DNA from: Scenedesmus sp. ARA3
Taxonomy: Eukaryota > Chlorophyta > Chlorophyceae > Sphaeropleales > Scenedesmaceae
Length of the DNA: 56,607 nucleotides
Reading direction: 5' to 3'
NCBI GenBank assembly: GCA_004335835.1
Contig: RWJK01001728.1
Coordinates: 1,783 to 58,389, forward strand
The notes under the pieces were generated by a model that saw only the letters and a program-made list of their open reading frames with translations, had not been told where the DNA came from and did not search any database. Positions 35,280 to 47,300 of the stretch are shown one piece after another. Position 1 is the first letter of the stretch. Each line of letters starts with the position of its first letter. Position numbers and translations under genes: made by a program.

Positions 35280-37478
35280 CATGGCATGCGCTCGCGTGAT
35301 TGCACGGTCAGCTTGCATGTGGTGCAAGACAGAGCTGAGATGTGAGGTGTGCTGCTTTAGGCCAGCCGGCTGCAGCCAGCAGCTGCAGGCTGTTGTTTGG
35401 TGCCAAGATGCTGTGCTGTGACGGTTTCCAGGTGGCTAGCTGAGCAGATGCTGCCTGATTTCAATGCCGTGTTGAAGTGCCCATACTGCCGGATGGAGGC
35501 GCGGCTGGACAACCTGCGGCTGCTGATCTGCCCAGATGTGCAGCAACTGCCATAACACTGCTTGTTGACGTGCCGGATGTATCGGTCCGTCAAGCAGTGC
35601 AGGCCGGCATTGGGATGCTTAGTAGTGTTGTGTGTTGAGGTGGCAATTGAGCGGAGGCATCGACTTCGTTTCAGTTGTGCTTGCAGAGTGGGAGCTGCAG
35701 CAGGGCTGCTGGTGGGCTGTGGCGGCAGTCCCAGGAGGTTCTGTTGGTGTACTGCATACTTGAGCCAGAGGAAAGCAAGGGCCAATTTGTGAAAGTGGCA
35801 CGTGTGGTGGTGGCAGCAGTGCACAGCTCACACTCCCAGCTGCAGGCTGCTGCACGTGGCTGCAGCTGTTCTTTGCGGTGTATGACACGAACTCAGCATC
35901 AGCAACACATTTGTATCAACAAGCATGAGCAAGAGTGCGTGGGCGGCTGCGTGTACGTGTACACTTGGGTGCGCGCAGAATAGGCGCAGTACAGGTATTG
36001 CACAGCACAGCAGCTTGTACTGATGCTGGCCTGAATGCTGTGAGGGCAGGGAAAACTTCTTGCCACCATGCCATGATGGCTTGTACGTATGTATGTACAA
36101 GCCATGTACCTGTACATTCTGTACTTTAGTTGTTGAAGCTATTGTCAGCGATTTGGAGCTGTGGACGCCTCAAGCGTGTCTATCGCACTGCCAGCAGCGC
36201 GCATATACCGGCTGTAGTCAATTTTACAGGCTGTGGCAGTGCGTGACTTGTGTGTGGATCAAGATTTGCTGCAGCGACAGCGGTTTGTTGGTGCACACTC
36301 TGCAGCGGCCACTGTCGGGTGTTGATGGGAACTGTGTTTTTTCCAGGAAAGGAGATGCATATGTTGAAGCTATTTCTGTAGCTTAGTCAGGGATGAGCGG
36401 CCTCTGCTACTCCTGCTGTAGTTTTGCAAGTACAGCAGTTGCGCATGCGCATGCACGGGCCAGCCGCAGAAGCTGTGCATCCACGCCTCCTCGGTGCTAG
36501 CGCGCACGCAGCCACAGCAGCTGCTGTTCTTGCGCTGCCAGCAGAACGGTGAGGGTTGGTACGAGATGCACAAGGACAGATAATACACCTCCAGGATCTC
36601 AAAGGACGCTGGTATGCATAGCTGCGTACCTTGATGCAGGCGGTAATGGCAGGGAGCTGGAATGGCTGACGGGGCCGGCTTCTCCAGTACCTGCAACTCT
36701 TTCTGAAATATCCACACGGCACTTGGTGTGCATGAGAGTCTATGAGCTGCACGGGCTGTTTGTTCGCCTCAAAATTCCATTGTCATCTGCAAGCTGCTGG
36801 TGTTGGCAGGGTGTTGACGAGGCATGTATCTGCACACATGCAGCGCTGACACAGCTCAGCTGGGCTAGGGCTAATGCCTGGGGCTGGTGGTCAATGCAGT
36901 CAAACACACAACTGCTGCTGCTGCCTGCAGTAAACATGGTTATACCCAGCATATGCAGGTCGTTGAACACATGATTGCGGCTACCAGTACGTGCAGCACT
37001 AGCCACTTTCAGTCACCAGAACACGCACCTGGTGTACTCCCGGCACTGGCAGTGGTGACCGTTGTGGTGGATTTTCTCAAGCCTTGAAGGGCTGAAGTTC
37101 TAGCTCTGAGAAAGCGAGCACTCTCGTGCAGCGTAAACAGCATTGAAAATTTCAGCTCGGAAAGTTTCGCTTGAAAGCACATGCAATGCACCGCTCTAGG
37201 GGGGTGACTGTCGTTTATATTGGCGTCCTTGTTTGGGGCTTGACAGGATAACGTGATACTTGTCCGTGGCATCCAATTTGACACCACTGTGTAAAACATA
37301 TGTACAATATCTCCTCACCGCAGAATCTCTGCTCGGTGAAAGCACGCGTTCAGTCGGACTGGAGCTGGTATCACATTGCTACGGTTACAATAGTGCGCAA
37401 CCCTCTTAAAACAGTTTGATATAGCAGCCAAGAGCTTTGATGCGCTGGGAGGCCTGTAAGAGCAGGACCTGGACTGCC
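35280..37478. other. RMND5 3' flank and upstream region of the giant secreted-protein gene
   Basis: Contains the duplicated RMND5 end. No TGTAA was found close to the stop; the nearest seen is at about 37287-37291. A stretch near 36430-36550 is more codon-like than its surroundings and ends at a possible GTGAGG donor, but I cannot tie it to a family or a start codon. No gene called. Confidence 0.45.
35470..35556 (+). repeat. copy of the RMND5 C-terminal coding segment in the 3' UTR
   Basis: Repeats the coding of KCPYCPMEARPDNLRLLI with two residue changes and ends in its own TAA. Confidence 0.92.
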
Positions 37479-37977
37479 ATGGTTTCGCACCCGACCAGAC
37501 AATGGCTGCTGGTGTGCGTGTTGTTGCTTGTGGCTGCTCACTGTGGCAATCAGGTAAGAGCAAATTTGTTGCGGCCATCTCCTGCAGCGTGCAATGCTGC
37601 TGTTGTAAGTTCACAGTCGAGGCCCATGTTGCTGACTGTGCCCGCATGCGTGAGCACGAGGCCCTGAGTTCGAGTGCGAGATGAATTTTTAGTACAGAAA
37701 ACATTGCAACAAACGTTTCCGCTTGCTTGCTGCTCCTGCTGCAGGTGGAGGCTGCACCCGAGTCCAAGTCTGGCACCGGCGCTGCAGTTGGTACCCAGGT
37801 AGGGAGCTCAGCTCATGGTGTACTGCACTGCACTATGCAAGCAGAGTTACAAAATCTAACCAGGGGTGCAATGCAGGCTGGCTGTTGTCCAGGGAGGTGC
37901 GGTGTCAGGCAAGTGTCACTCAAGTGTCACTGCCCTCAGCCTGAGGGCCGGGTCCTGCTGCTCACCAGTCACTGCTG

Positions 37978-38009
<32 letters not shown>

Positions 38010-38033
38010 CACTGAGTGTGTATACTGCTTCTT

Positions 38034-38085
<52 letters not shown>

Positions 38086-41000
38086 TGCTGCTGCTGCATT
38101 GGTGCGGCTATAGCCACAGTCATGCGCCCAAGATCTGCGCATGCAGCATCACACTGTGCCGCGACAGCAGCAGTCTGCAACCCAACACCACACATACGTC
38201 ACCACGGCCCTCCCCGCTCCTCCTCCCCCCCCCTGCTAGCAGCAAAAAGAGCACCAGCGTCCCTCCTGTGTGAGTCTGGTTGCGGCACAATCAATGCCGT
38301 ATGACCTGCTGCTTGCATATCTTGGCTGCTGATGTGTTATGCAGGCCAAGGCAGCTGCCGGCACCGCCCCAAAGGACGCTGGAGGAGCTCTCGCCTTTGC
38401 CATCGGCCTCTTGGATACTACGTGCGACTGGCCGTACCAGTACTACAGCGATGACCAGCTGACCAACATCATGTCCCTGGCCGCAACCAAGAAAATGATA
38501 TCCCCGGTATCGTTCTCCAAGCGCATGGTGAGCACGAGTCTCAGACGGGGTGGGAGTGCAGTTGTGGCTGCCGCTGCATTGACTGCACGCTTGCCAGCAT
38601 GAGTAGCTGCAGCTCGTGCATCTGCCGGCCAATGACTGGCCGCCAAGCAGCACATGAGGCAACATGCGGGGTTGAAATCGCATTAGAACTGCAGCGATTC
38701 CGCAACACCCTTGCAGATGCACAGGCTGCAGCTGCTGTTGGTGGGAAGGCATGCACTAGCAGGGCACCTAACAAGCAAGGCATGGTAGATGTGACAGCAC
38801 TGCCGCCCCCTGAATCACCAGCAGACCTAGGTCACTAACTGCACTAATTGATAGGTGGCATCAACCTTTGTGAGAGGATGCAGTGGCTACATGTGCATTC
38901 TTCTGCAGGCTAACATTGAGTGGCAGTTCTTTGGATGCTCATCGTCCGAGGCCACAATTGCGGACTTCACCAGCGTCTTCACATTGGCATGCCTCAGCGA
39001 TATTACTAAAAGAAATGGTGAGTCCTCTTGCACTGGTGCTGCCCGACTGCACCACTGATGGTCAATACCTACTACACTGCTGCACAATGGTTGGTGCGAC
39101 AGCCCATCCGACTGTGCACAGAGTAGAACTGCTTACGCTGCTGCCAATGCTGTGCAGTTTCCATGCTTCGCACCATACTGCAAAATGATGTAAACAATTC
39201 ACAGCCTGCTGCACACTGTAAGCTTGAGATGCAGCCGCCACACACGTGTGTACAAGTCACTGCCCATGTTGCACAAGTGTACAAGTCACTGCCCATGTTG
39301 CACATGCGTGTGCTTGCAGGTGCTGATGGGGTCGACACACAATTCCTTGGAGACGAAGCGGAGTTTGCTCTTGACCTGGCAGCAAAGATGATTGAGAACA
39401 CCTGCGGCACGATGTATGGCAAGACTGCAGGATGTGAGCCGCTTTGTATGAGATGCAGCCGCACAACCTTTTGTACTGCTGATTAAGCAGTGTGCTTGCA
39501 GCAACTGCTAGTGCTGCTGCTGCCCTGTAGAACGTCAACATTGGGCCGGGTTTGGAACCACTCTCTTCTAGCAATGTGCAGTAGAATGCTGGCAGCACGA
39601 CAGATTCAACCGCTGGTACAGGTGCATGGCTGCCTGTGTGTCTCTGACTGCAAGGGATTGTGTGCAATGCTCATGGCTGCAGCTTCTGGCATCTCCCTCA
39701 ACACCAAGGGCTACACATACAAGATTGCCATTGCCTGCGACATTGCAAAGTGAGTATGATGCAGCTGCTGCAGCTCGGCTACAACACAGCTTGTCTGGAC
39801 CAGCTGTGTGTCGGGCAGCTCTGTTTGCACGAAGTTTGAGTGCTGCTGTATGTCAGTGCATAGCGCAAGGGTTGCCCTGGTCTCAGCTGTATCGTCCATG
39901 CTGACTCGCCAATCCCTCCTGCTGTCATGGCACTGTTTTCATTGGCGCGGTCACGTGTCATACCAACACAATAACAAGCAGGTGCCCGGCTGGTGTACTG
40001 CATCAGGGTTGGCATGATGTGCAGGGGTCTAGCTCTGTCACAGCTGCTGCCGCTGCAGCAGCAGCAGCGGTTGCATTCGTACTGCTGGCAATCTCTTCTC
40101 AGCAGGCGCAGCTGGCACGGAGGAGTTTATCAACCCTTTCACGGTTCATCAATGCGCTGGGATGGCATGCTGCAGCTGAACGTTTTTCACTCTGTTTTTC
40201 GTATGAACGGTTTTCACTCTGTTTTTCGTATGTGCTGCAGGACGATTGACAAGACGATGCAGACCATAAGCAAAGTCGTCGAAACGTTTGGCCTCAGCAC
40301 AATTGCCGACAAGGTTATAACGTTTCTCGACGACACGACCAAGGTGGGATAACATTTGTTGAACGCACAGTAACAGCACATGTGTGTCTGCAGAACATAA
40401 CATGCATAGCACTGCCGTCACACTGTGTTTTCCCCTCGCTGGCTCCTGCTGAGTGTTCCCAGTTGTCGTGTGTGGTGAGTGTTTAAACCTTGCAGCTAGC
40501 GATGCTTGTTTGATGCCCACAATGCTGTGAATGTACCTGAACAGCAGCAGTGCTGTGAGTTCACCTGAATACAGCAGCAGCAGTGCTGTTAGTTTACATG
40601 AAGACAGCAGCAGCAGCAGCAGTGCTACTACCCGCAACAGGCGCCAGCCCAGGATGTGTCCGCTGCACGCACCAGGCCAACCTGCTTGGAGCTGGGTGCC
40701 ACAGGCAGCCTGCGCCACAGTCGTAGCCATCTCAGTTTTCTGGGCTAATTTGCTGATCAAGGATTTGCGCACATTTTCTCCTGTGTGCACTGCCTGCTCA
40801 CTTGCAGCCGTTTGTCGATGGATGTAACGAGGTGCAGCCGAAAATCCAGGAGTTCTGCGACGATGTTTCCAAGGCAGGATGGTGAGCGGCACAGCAGGGG
40901 AAGGCGGACACAACACCAGGCTCAGCATGTAAGCGCAACCTTTGAGTCGCCAGAAGCATATGCAGCCTACATTTGCCACAGCTGCACATGCACGCAGTCT

Positions 41001-41818
41001 CTACCAGGCCATGGCAGCGGCCAGATAGCAACACCCAAGTCTGCAACTGCCTGTGCTGTTACTGGCATCCTGCCTATCACAGTGACAGTCAGGGAGCATG
41101 CTGTTTTCCACAAAAGCACGCAGCTGATACCCGCTGTGTGCTACTCACAGCAGCTTGTTGGTTGCTGTCTTCTGTCAGGCTGTCCTACGTGTACAAGTTT
41201 CTGGAGTACCGGTCCAAAATTGGCTCGGGTATCACCTGGGTGAACAATGTGAGCAACTGCTGCGTCCATTCAGCGAGATTGCTGACATTTACGCATTTGA
41301 TCATGATCTGCTGCATGGCAGTACACGCAAGCACAAGGCAGCGATGAGTCACTCCGTGCAATGAGGGCAGGGCCTACATAGTATGGCAGCTCTGCTATGT
41401 CCTGAAGCAAGAAAGTAACAGAGATGAAGATAAGCAGCAGAGCTGTTGTACGTGCAAGGTTTGCCACTTTTCTAGTTTCTGACCTCAAGCATGTGTCTGC
41501 AGATCATAGGTTTGTTGGAGCTGGGTGCATGCTTTGGTGATCGCGCCAACTACGCACAGATGGAGGCAACACTTGGCATCACAAGGTGAGCCGCTTCACA
41601 AATACTCAGGCACTCGTGGGTGACGACTATAACCTGCAAAACATGTGAATACTGCCAGCATTCGACTACCGCGCAGTGAGACGCGGCTTTGCATAACCTT
41701 TGCTAAGCGCAATTGGCTCGGCCTTTCCGACTGCCGGATGGCCAGTGAGGCGTCACAGTTTGTCAAATTACATGCTGAGCTGTTCCAACGTAGTTCCACG
41801 TTGCTGCTGCTGTTGCCA

Positions 41819-41873
<55 letters not shown>

Positions 41874-44241
41874 AGGCCAAGCACCAAGTGCCAACTGGCA
41901 CCAGGGCAGACGGGCGCCGCAGGCCAAGCTGCTGTGCCAGACCCAGCCCACTGCTCTTCACAGTACCCGAAAGGCTACACCCCCACCTCCAACTCTGGCC
42001 GCAAGCTGCATGCTTCGTTTGCTGCACCACTCAACATGACTAGCGATGACAGAAGCAGCCTGGGTGGGCAGTTTGGTGCCCCAGGCAAGGCAGGGGCTGC
42101 TCGGCGGCTGCTAGACGCCATACAACCAGACACCACCCTCTTCAGCCAAGTTGAGGATATGAGCAGCAAGCTGAGCGGTGTTTACAACGCATACCAGGAT
42201 GTTCACTCGGCAGTGGCTCCCATAGCGCAGGACATCAGCAACGTGATGTCCACAATGCGCTCCGTGATCGACAAGATCGATGATTTCATGGCGCCATTCA
42301 CGCCCTTTGAAGGCATCATCAACACGGTGCAGAACATCCTGTCATACGTACAGTGAGTGCAGCAAGGAGCAGTGTTGCAGTTGCGTTGCTGCTGTGTTAG
42401 TGGTGGTACGGCTGGTGACAGGTATGGCGCTTGCGTCTAATGCTCTCAATGTCAGCTGCTGTCACTGCAATCTCTGCTGCAGCTGCCTATGGCAGCTTCT
42501 CACATGGACACAACTACATCGTCCTGAAACGCTGCAGCAAACAGAGAGCGCAGCTGTCAGCAAAAGACCTTTTCATGTTCGCAACTTGGAGACTGAGCAT
42601 CTGACGTGCCAGCGCTGCTTTCGTTCACAATTGATGCCACTGCTTTTGTCCTGGCTGCTGTTTTTGATTTTTGATGCTGCTGCCATCCCTTGCAGATGCC
42701 CTGACCTAGGGCCCCTTAATTTCATTTGCCACCTTGGGGAGATTCTTGGTGGGTTGCATAGGGTCCTTCCTGGTAATATGGCGTTTTCTTTGTCAAGATC
42801 AAACGATCCATGCTTCAGGATGGTACAAAGAGCTCATAGGGGAGAAACCGACAGTAGATTGCCTCAGCATAGGTCTTCCAGCAGTTTGCAGCAGCTATCA
42901 AACCGAGATGTAGGGCTGCTGTCTCGACAGCTGTGTTTGTGCCGCTTTGCTGTGCATCTTTATGTCAACTTGCTGCAGATGATGCGCTCAAGACCATCAT
43001 GCAAGCTGTTGGCTTGCCGCCAATCGATGAGTGGCTGCAGAACCTCATTGATGTGAGTGATCATGCACCAGCAGCTGCAGCAGCAGCAAAACACGCCTCA
43101 GGCGTGTCAGTGACATGCAGCGTCAGCAGGTGAATTGCAGGATCTGCATGCATCAGTAGAATTTGCGTCAACAGCAGCGCTAGCAGCAGCAGCGGCAGTG
43201 AGAAGCGCGCCTTGCTGATTGGCGTGTGTGAATGTGCATGCCTGTAGTCAGCAGGCTATCAGCTGGTTCAACCACATTTTTTGGCACTGCAGCTGTTTTG
43301 TTGGTGCTGCCGCTGGTACGGGCACTGCTGTGTCGCCAAGTGTCACTTGGGTACACACTGCTCAAGCAGCGCCCGGGAAAGCACCCTACGCGGCATTTGC
43401 TGACTTGCAACGCCTGTGTTGAGCTCGCAGGAACTGGGCATACCAACCTTCAGCCTCATCAACACAGGCATCATGAGCCAAGTCACCAACAGCGTGATGC
43501 CTGTGGTCAACACCACACTGCAGTCGTTCAACGACGCGTACTTTGGTACCCTGAAAAACGCTCTCTCCGTGAGGTGAGCTCAGTGCTGATGCATAGCCAG
43601 GCCTAGATGTGACGTGCCTGACACAGCAACACCATTGTGAGGTTGCCCGTTGTACGATGCACACATGAACATGTGCCCAACACACCGTGCCAGCATGAAG
43701 ATCATGGGCAGCAGCCCAATGCATGATCTATTGTAGAGATGAATTTCAATACTTTGCAGCCTTTGGAAGGCACTGGCATCAGCTGCCTCATGCTGCGAAG
43801 ACAGACCTGCAGCTTGCACATGTGTTTGTGCTGCAACTGTGAAAAAACGCTTCCCTTGTAGCAGTACACCATTGTGCCCGATGCACGTCCTTGAACAGTA
43901 ATGCTGGTTGCTAATCATGCCCAAATGCTGGCGACCCTGCCTGTGCAGCTACTGGATGGGCACCTTTGACCCACGAGCCGTGGAGACTGGAGTGACACTC
44001 AACCGCGCCATAGGCCAGGATGGCAAGTGAGTTAGACCGGGCTGCAGCAAGCATGCATTAGATGCTGGCAGTGCATCAGGTATGACATGCTGGCAGTGCA
44101 TCAGGTATGACACGTTGGCAGTGCATCAGGTATGACATGCTGGCAGTGCATCAGGTATGACACGTTGGCAGAGCATCAGGTATGACATGCTGGCAGTGCA
44201 TCAGGCATGGCAGCAGCTGCTGCCTGCAACATTTGCAGCAG

Positions 44242-44300
<59 letters not shown>

Positions 44301-47300
44301 ACAACAGCAGCAGCAACTCAGTCTGGGCTGCTTGCTGCAAATGCTGGGCTTGATGCTCAGGCTGCTAGTCTTGAATTTTGGGAATATGTGAACAGAACTC
44401 ATTGAAGCCCTACCTCAGCCAGCAGACACCAAAAACAGCCCGAGACTGGGATGCACAGGACAAGATGCATTGACGTCTGCAGCTTACCTCCAATGGCTAT
44501 TGTGCACTTTTCACTGCCCATATTGTGTGTTTGACACTGTGTTTGACACTGTGTTTGACACTGTGATGCATGCGCAGGGTGACCATCACTTGTCCCAGTG
44601 GCCAGTACCCCATTACTGACACAGCCACGCGCAAGCTGGGCAGCTGCAGCAACGAGATATCTGGCAGCATGCGCTACCCATGCAAGAACGACGCAACCTG
44701 CAACCTCCTCTACGCGGGGTGAGGCTTGCGGGGTGTGCGCATGTTCTTACCCTTGAACATAAAGAGGGTCCTGCCACCTTCTAAAACCGCGTGTTTACGG
44801 CATGTTGCAGTTACTTGTACAGCTACATGACTAGCAAAGTATCAACCAGTTCAATTGGGAGATGCAGGCCCTGGACGAACGATGCCGAAGTCATGAGAGC
44901 TGCTGCGCAATCGCCAGCCTGTTTCTACCTGACCTGTTGACAGCTTTGTTTTGCACTCCTGCTGCTGCATGGATGTGGCCATACGCTGCTGTGCTGCTGG
45001 TGTGGTCTAACATTGCTTGCAACAGAAACTATTTATCTTGCTGCAACTAGTGTGATGTAGGGCGATGTGGGGTTTGGAGTTGCCTGCGCGCCGTTAGATT
45101 TGCAATCACCTGCATGACTGTAGGGTTGAGAGTTACCTGCATGGCTGTGAAGTTCTGAACATTGGACACGTGGGCCCTGCGGAGCATGTTGCACCAGTTG
45201 AAGGTCCACCACGCGCATGCACTGGACCAGACGCAGTTCCACACTCATGCAATGCACTGCCGCCACTTCCCACTTCCAAGGTCCGTTGAAACATATTGCA
45301 ACGTCTCTCAATGATGATATCCCCTCACTGCACCGCCCGCACTCTGTGCACTGGCAGACTGTGCTTCCCTGCTTCTGCCGCAGCTCTTGAAGCCTTTCAA
45401 AACACGTGCTTTAACACAGCTGCCTGCACCATGTGTGCACGCAGGTGGGACACTGTATGCACAGCTTCAAACAACCCCGCACCCAGCGACTCCATTGCTA
45501 CGTCAATCCTCAGCGACTTGGGCCTGTCAAGTGTGCCAGGGCATGACATGCTCATTGTGCTCTTCTACTGCGTCGACCCAAAGTAAGTTCGGAGTATTTG
45601 AAAATCGGCCCTCTTTTGCTGCGCTGACTCAAAGCAGCATCACCTGCTTATTTGTGGTCTGTTGCATGGACCTAGGTCAGCACCGCATGTGCCTGTTGTG
45701 CAGCAGTTGTGCCTGATGTGCAGCTGCGCAGACCACCTGCTGTCTGTGCCAGCTGCTACTCAGTAGCAGCTACCAGCAGCAGCTCAGAAATGTTGTTGCA
45801 CCACGGCTCAATGGAACTGTGCATCCACAGGTAGCTACTTATGCCTCGGAGTGTCTCGCTGATGTCCATGCTATGCCAGGGAGGATGGTAGGAGGCGTGG
45901 AGGCGCATGAGGTATCCTCACCGCCACACACGTCTGCTTCCTGAACTTACGCGGGTGTTAGGTATGAACACACCACGCGTAGCTCATTCATTCATTCATG
46001 GAAGGAAGGGAGTAAACCAGCCCCGGCTATGCTTCCTTGCTTTTGTGTTGCCATTCCACGCAGGCTGTCAGCGTTTGGCCCGTGGCCATTGATCAGGAGC
46101 GCCACACCTTCATTCAGGGTCAACTACGATGCAGGCTGGTGAGTAGTACCACAATAGAACACCTGTGGCTTTAGTTCTACATTACTGTCAGATTTAATTC
46201 TGTTCGTTTATATTTGTGCTGAGGCAGACTTCAAAAACCAACAACATCAAAAGTGTAGTCCTCGTGCCTTTGCTGGCTGGCGTATGTGACATGCTTCTAC
46301 GCAATGCAACATGACGTGGTGTAACATGACGTCATCATGCAGTTTACATGCACTTCAGGTACAGTGCTGCGCTTTGCGGCTGCTGGAGATCCACAGAGCC
46401 AGCCCTTTTGTTGTACCTGGGCACAGATCACATAAATGCTGCAGCCCCAAAGCACCAAGCCTTAGTGGTTTGAACTGCGTTGATTACAGTTGTGCTGTGC
46501 CTGTGCTGTGTTGCTGCTGTCAGGTGGGGAGGCGACATCACCGTGGCGGCAAGTGGCCCTCTGGACCTTTCCTACGGGACAGGCAACCCCCAATTAGTGG
46601 GCAACGCCTCTCTTCAAGTCACTGCTGCACCAAAGATCCACAGGCTGATGCCTGGCATGACAGTGAGCTGCACATGCAGCTTTGCCCAAATGCCATTTTT
46701 TTTGTTTATTTTATAATTTTACTGATACATGATGTTTGTGTGAATCCAGCTGGTTTGACGTAGCATTCCACCAAAAGCAGCAGCTGTGCAGCAGCTGCAT
46801 GTGTGTCTTGGACCCACCAAAGACGGGTATGAGCCAAGATGCGATGAACACTTGGTCTGATACTGGCAGGTAGGGGGGCCCTATGCAAACATCCTTTACA
46901 TGCCGCTGCCACAAGTGTAACACTTCTGCATGCGCATGAGTGGAAGAAGCAAGGGCAGCACTGGGGGTGGCTTCCAAGTTTTCCAAAAATAAATGTGAGT
47001 GTTCCAGGCAGTGGATAGCACAAGGCAGCTGTGGATGTCACCATCGCTGACTGCCAGCCCCACTACTGCTGTTGTTGCCTGCTGTTCCTGCTGCTGCTGC
47101 TGCCGCCAGGTACCCAGCATGTTTGATTCCATTTCCAGCACCCTTGGAGGCAACCTCACCTGCCCGGGCCAGCGCCAGCTGCTCATCAACTACCTGCAGC
47201 CAAAGTCTGTCCCAAAGTCAGTTACAAATGCGCCAGATGGGGCCTGGGACCCCTGCTTCACTGGATGGCTGCTTGACAACTCCACTTCTTCACTGCCAAG

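Noticed and set aside
40080..40240. Extension of exon 7 of the giant gene upstream to about 40110
   Set aside because: The frame is open, but the acceptor at 40240 gives a direct phase-2 match to the preceding exon, and the upstream part contains a direct repeat and unlikely residues.
44057..44210. CRISPR-like array of evenly spaced repeats
   Set aside because: Units are directly adjacent with no unique spacers, and the setting is a eukaryotic intron.
45033..45311. Antisense open frames inside the giant gene (one reading FNWCNMLRRAHVSNVQNF)
   Set aside because: The segment looks somewhat codon-like but I cannot assign it to a family, it has no exon chain, and it lies within an intron of a well-supported gene.
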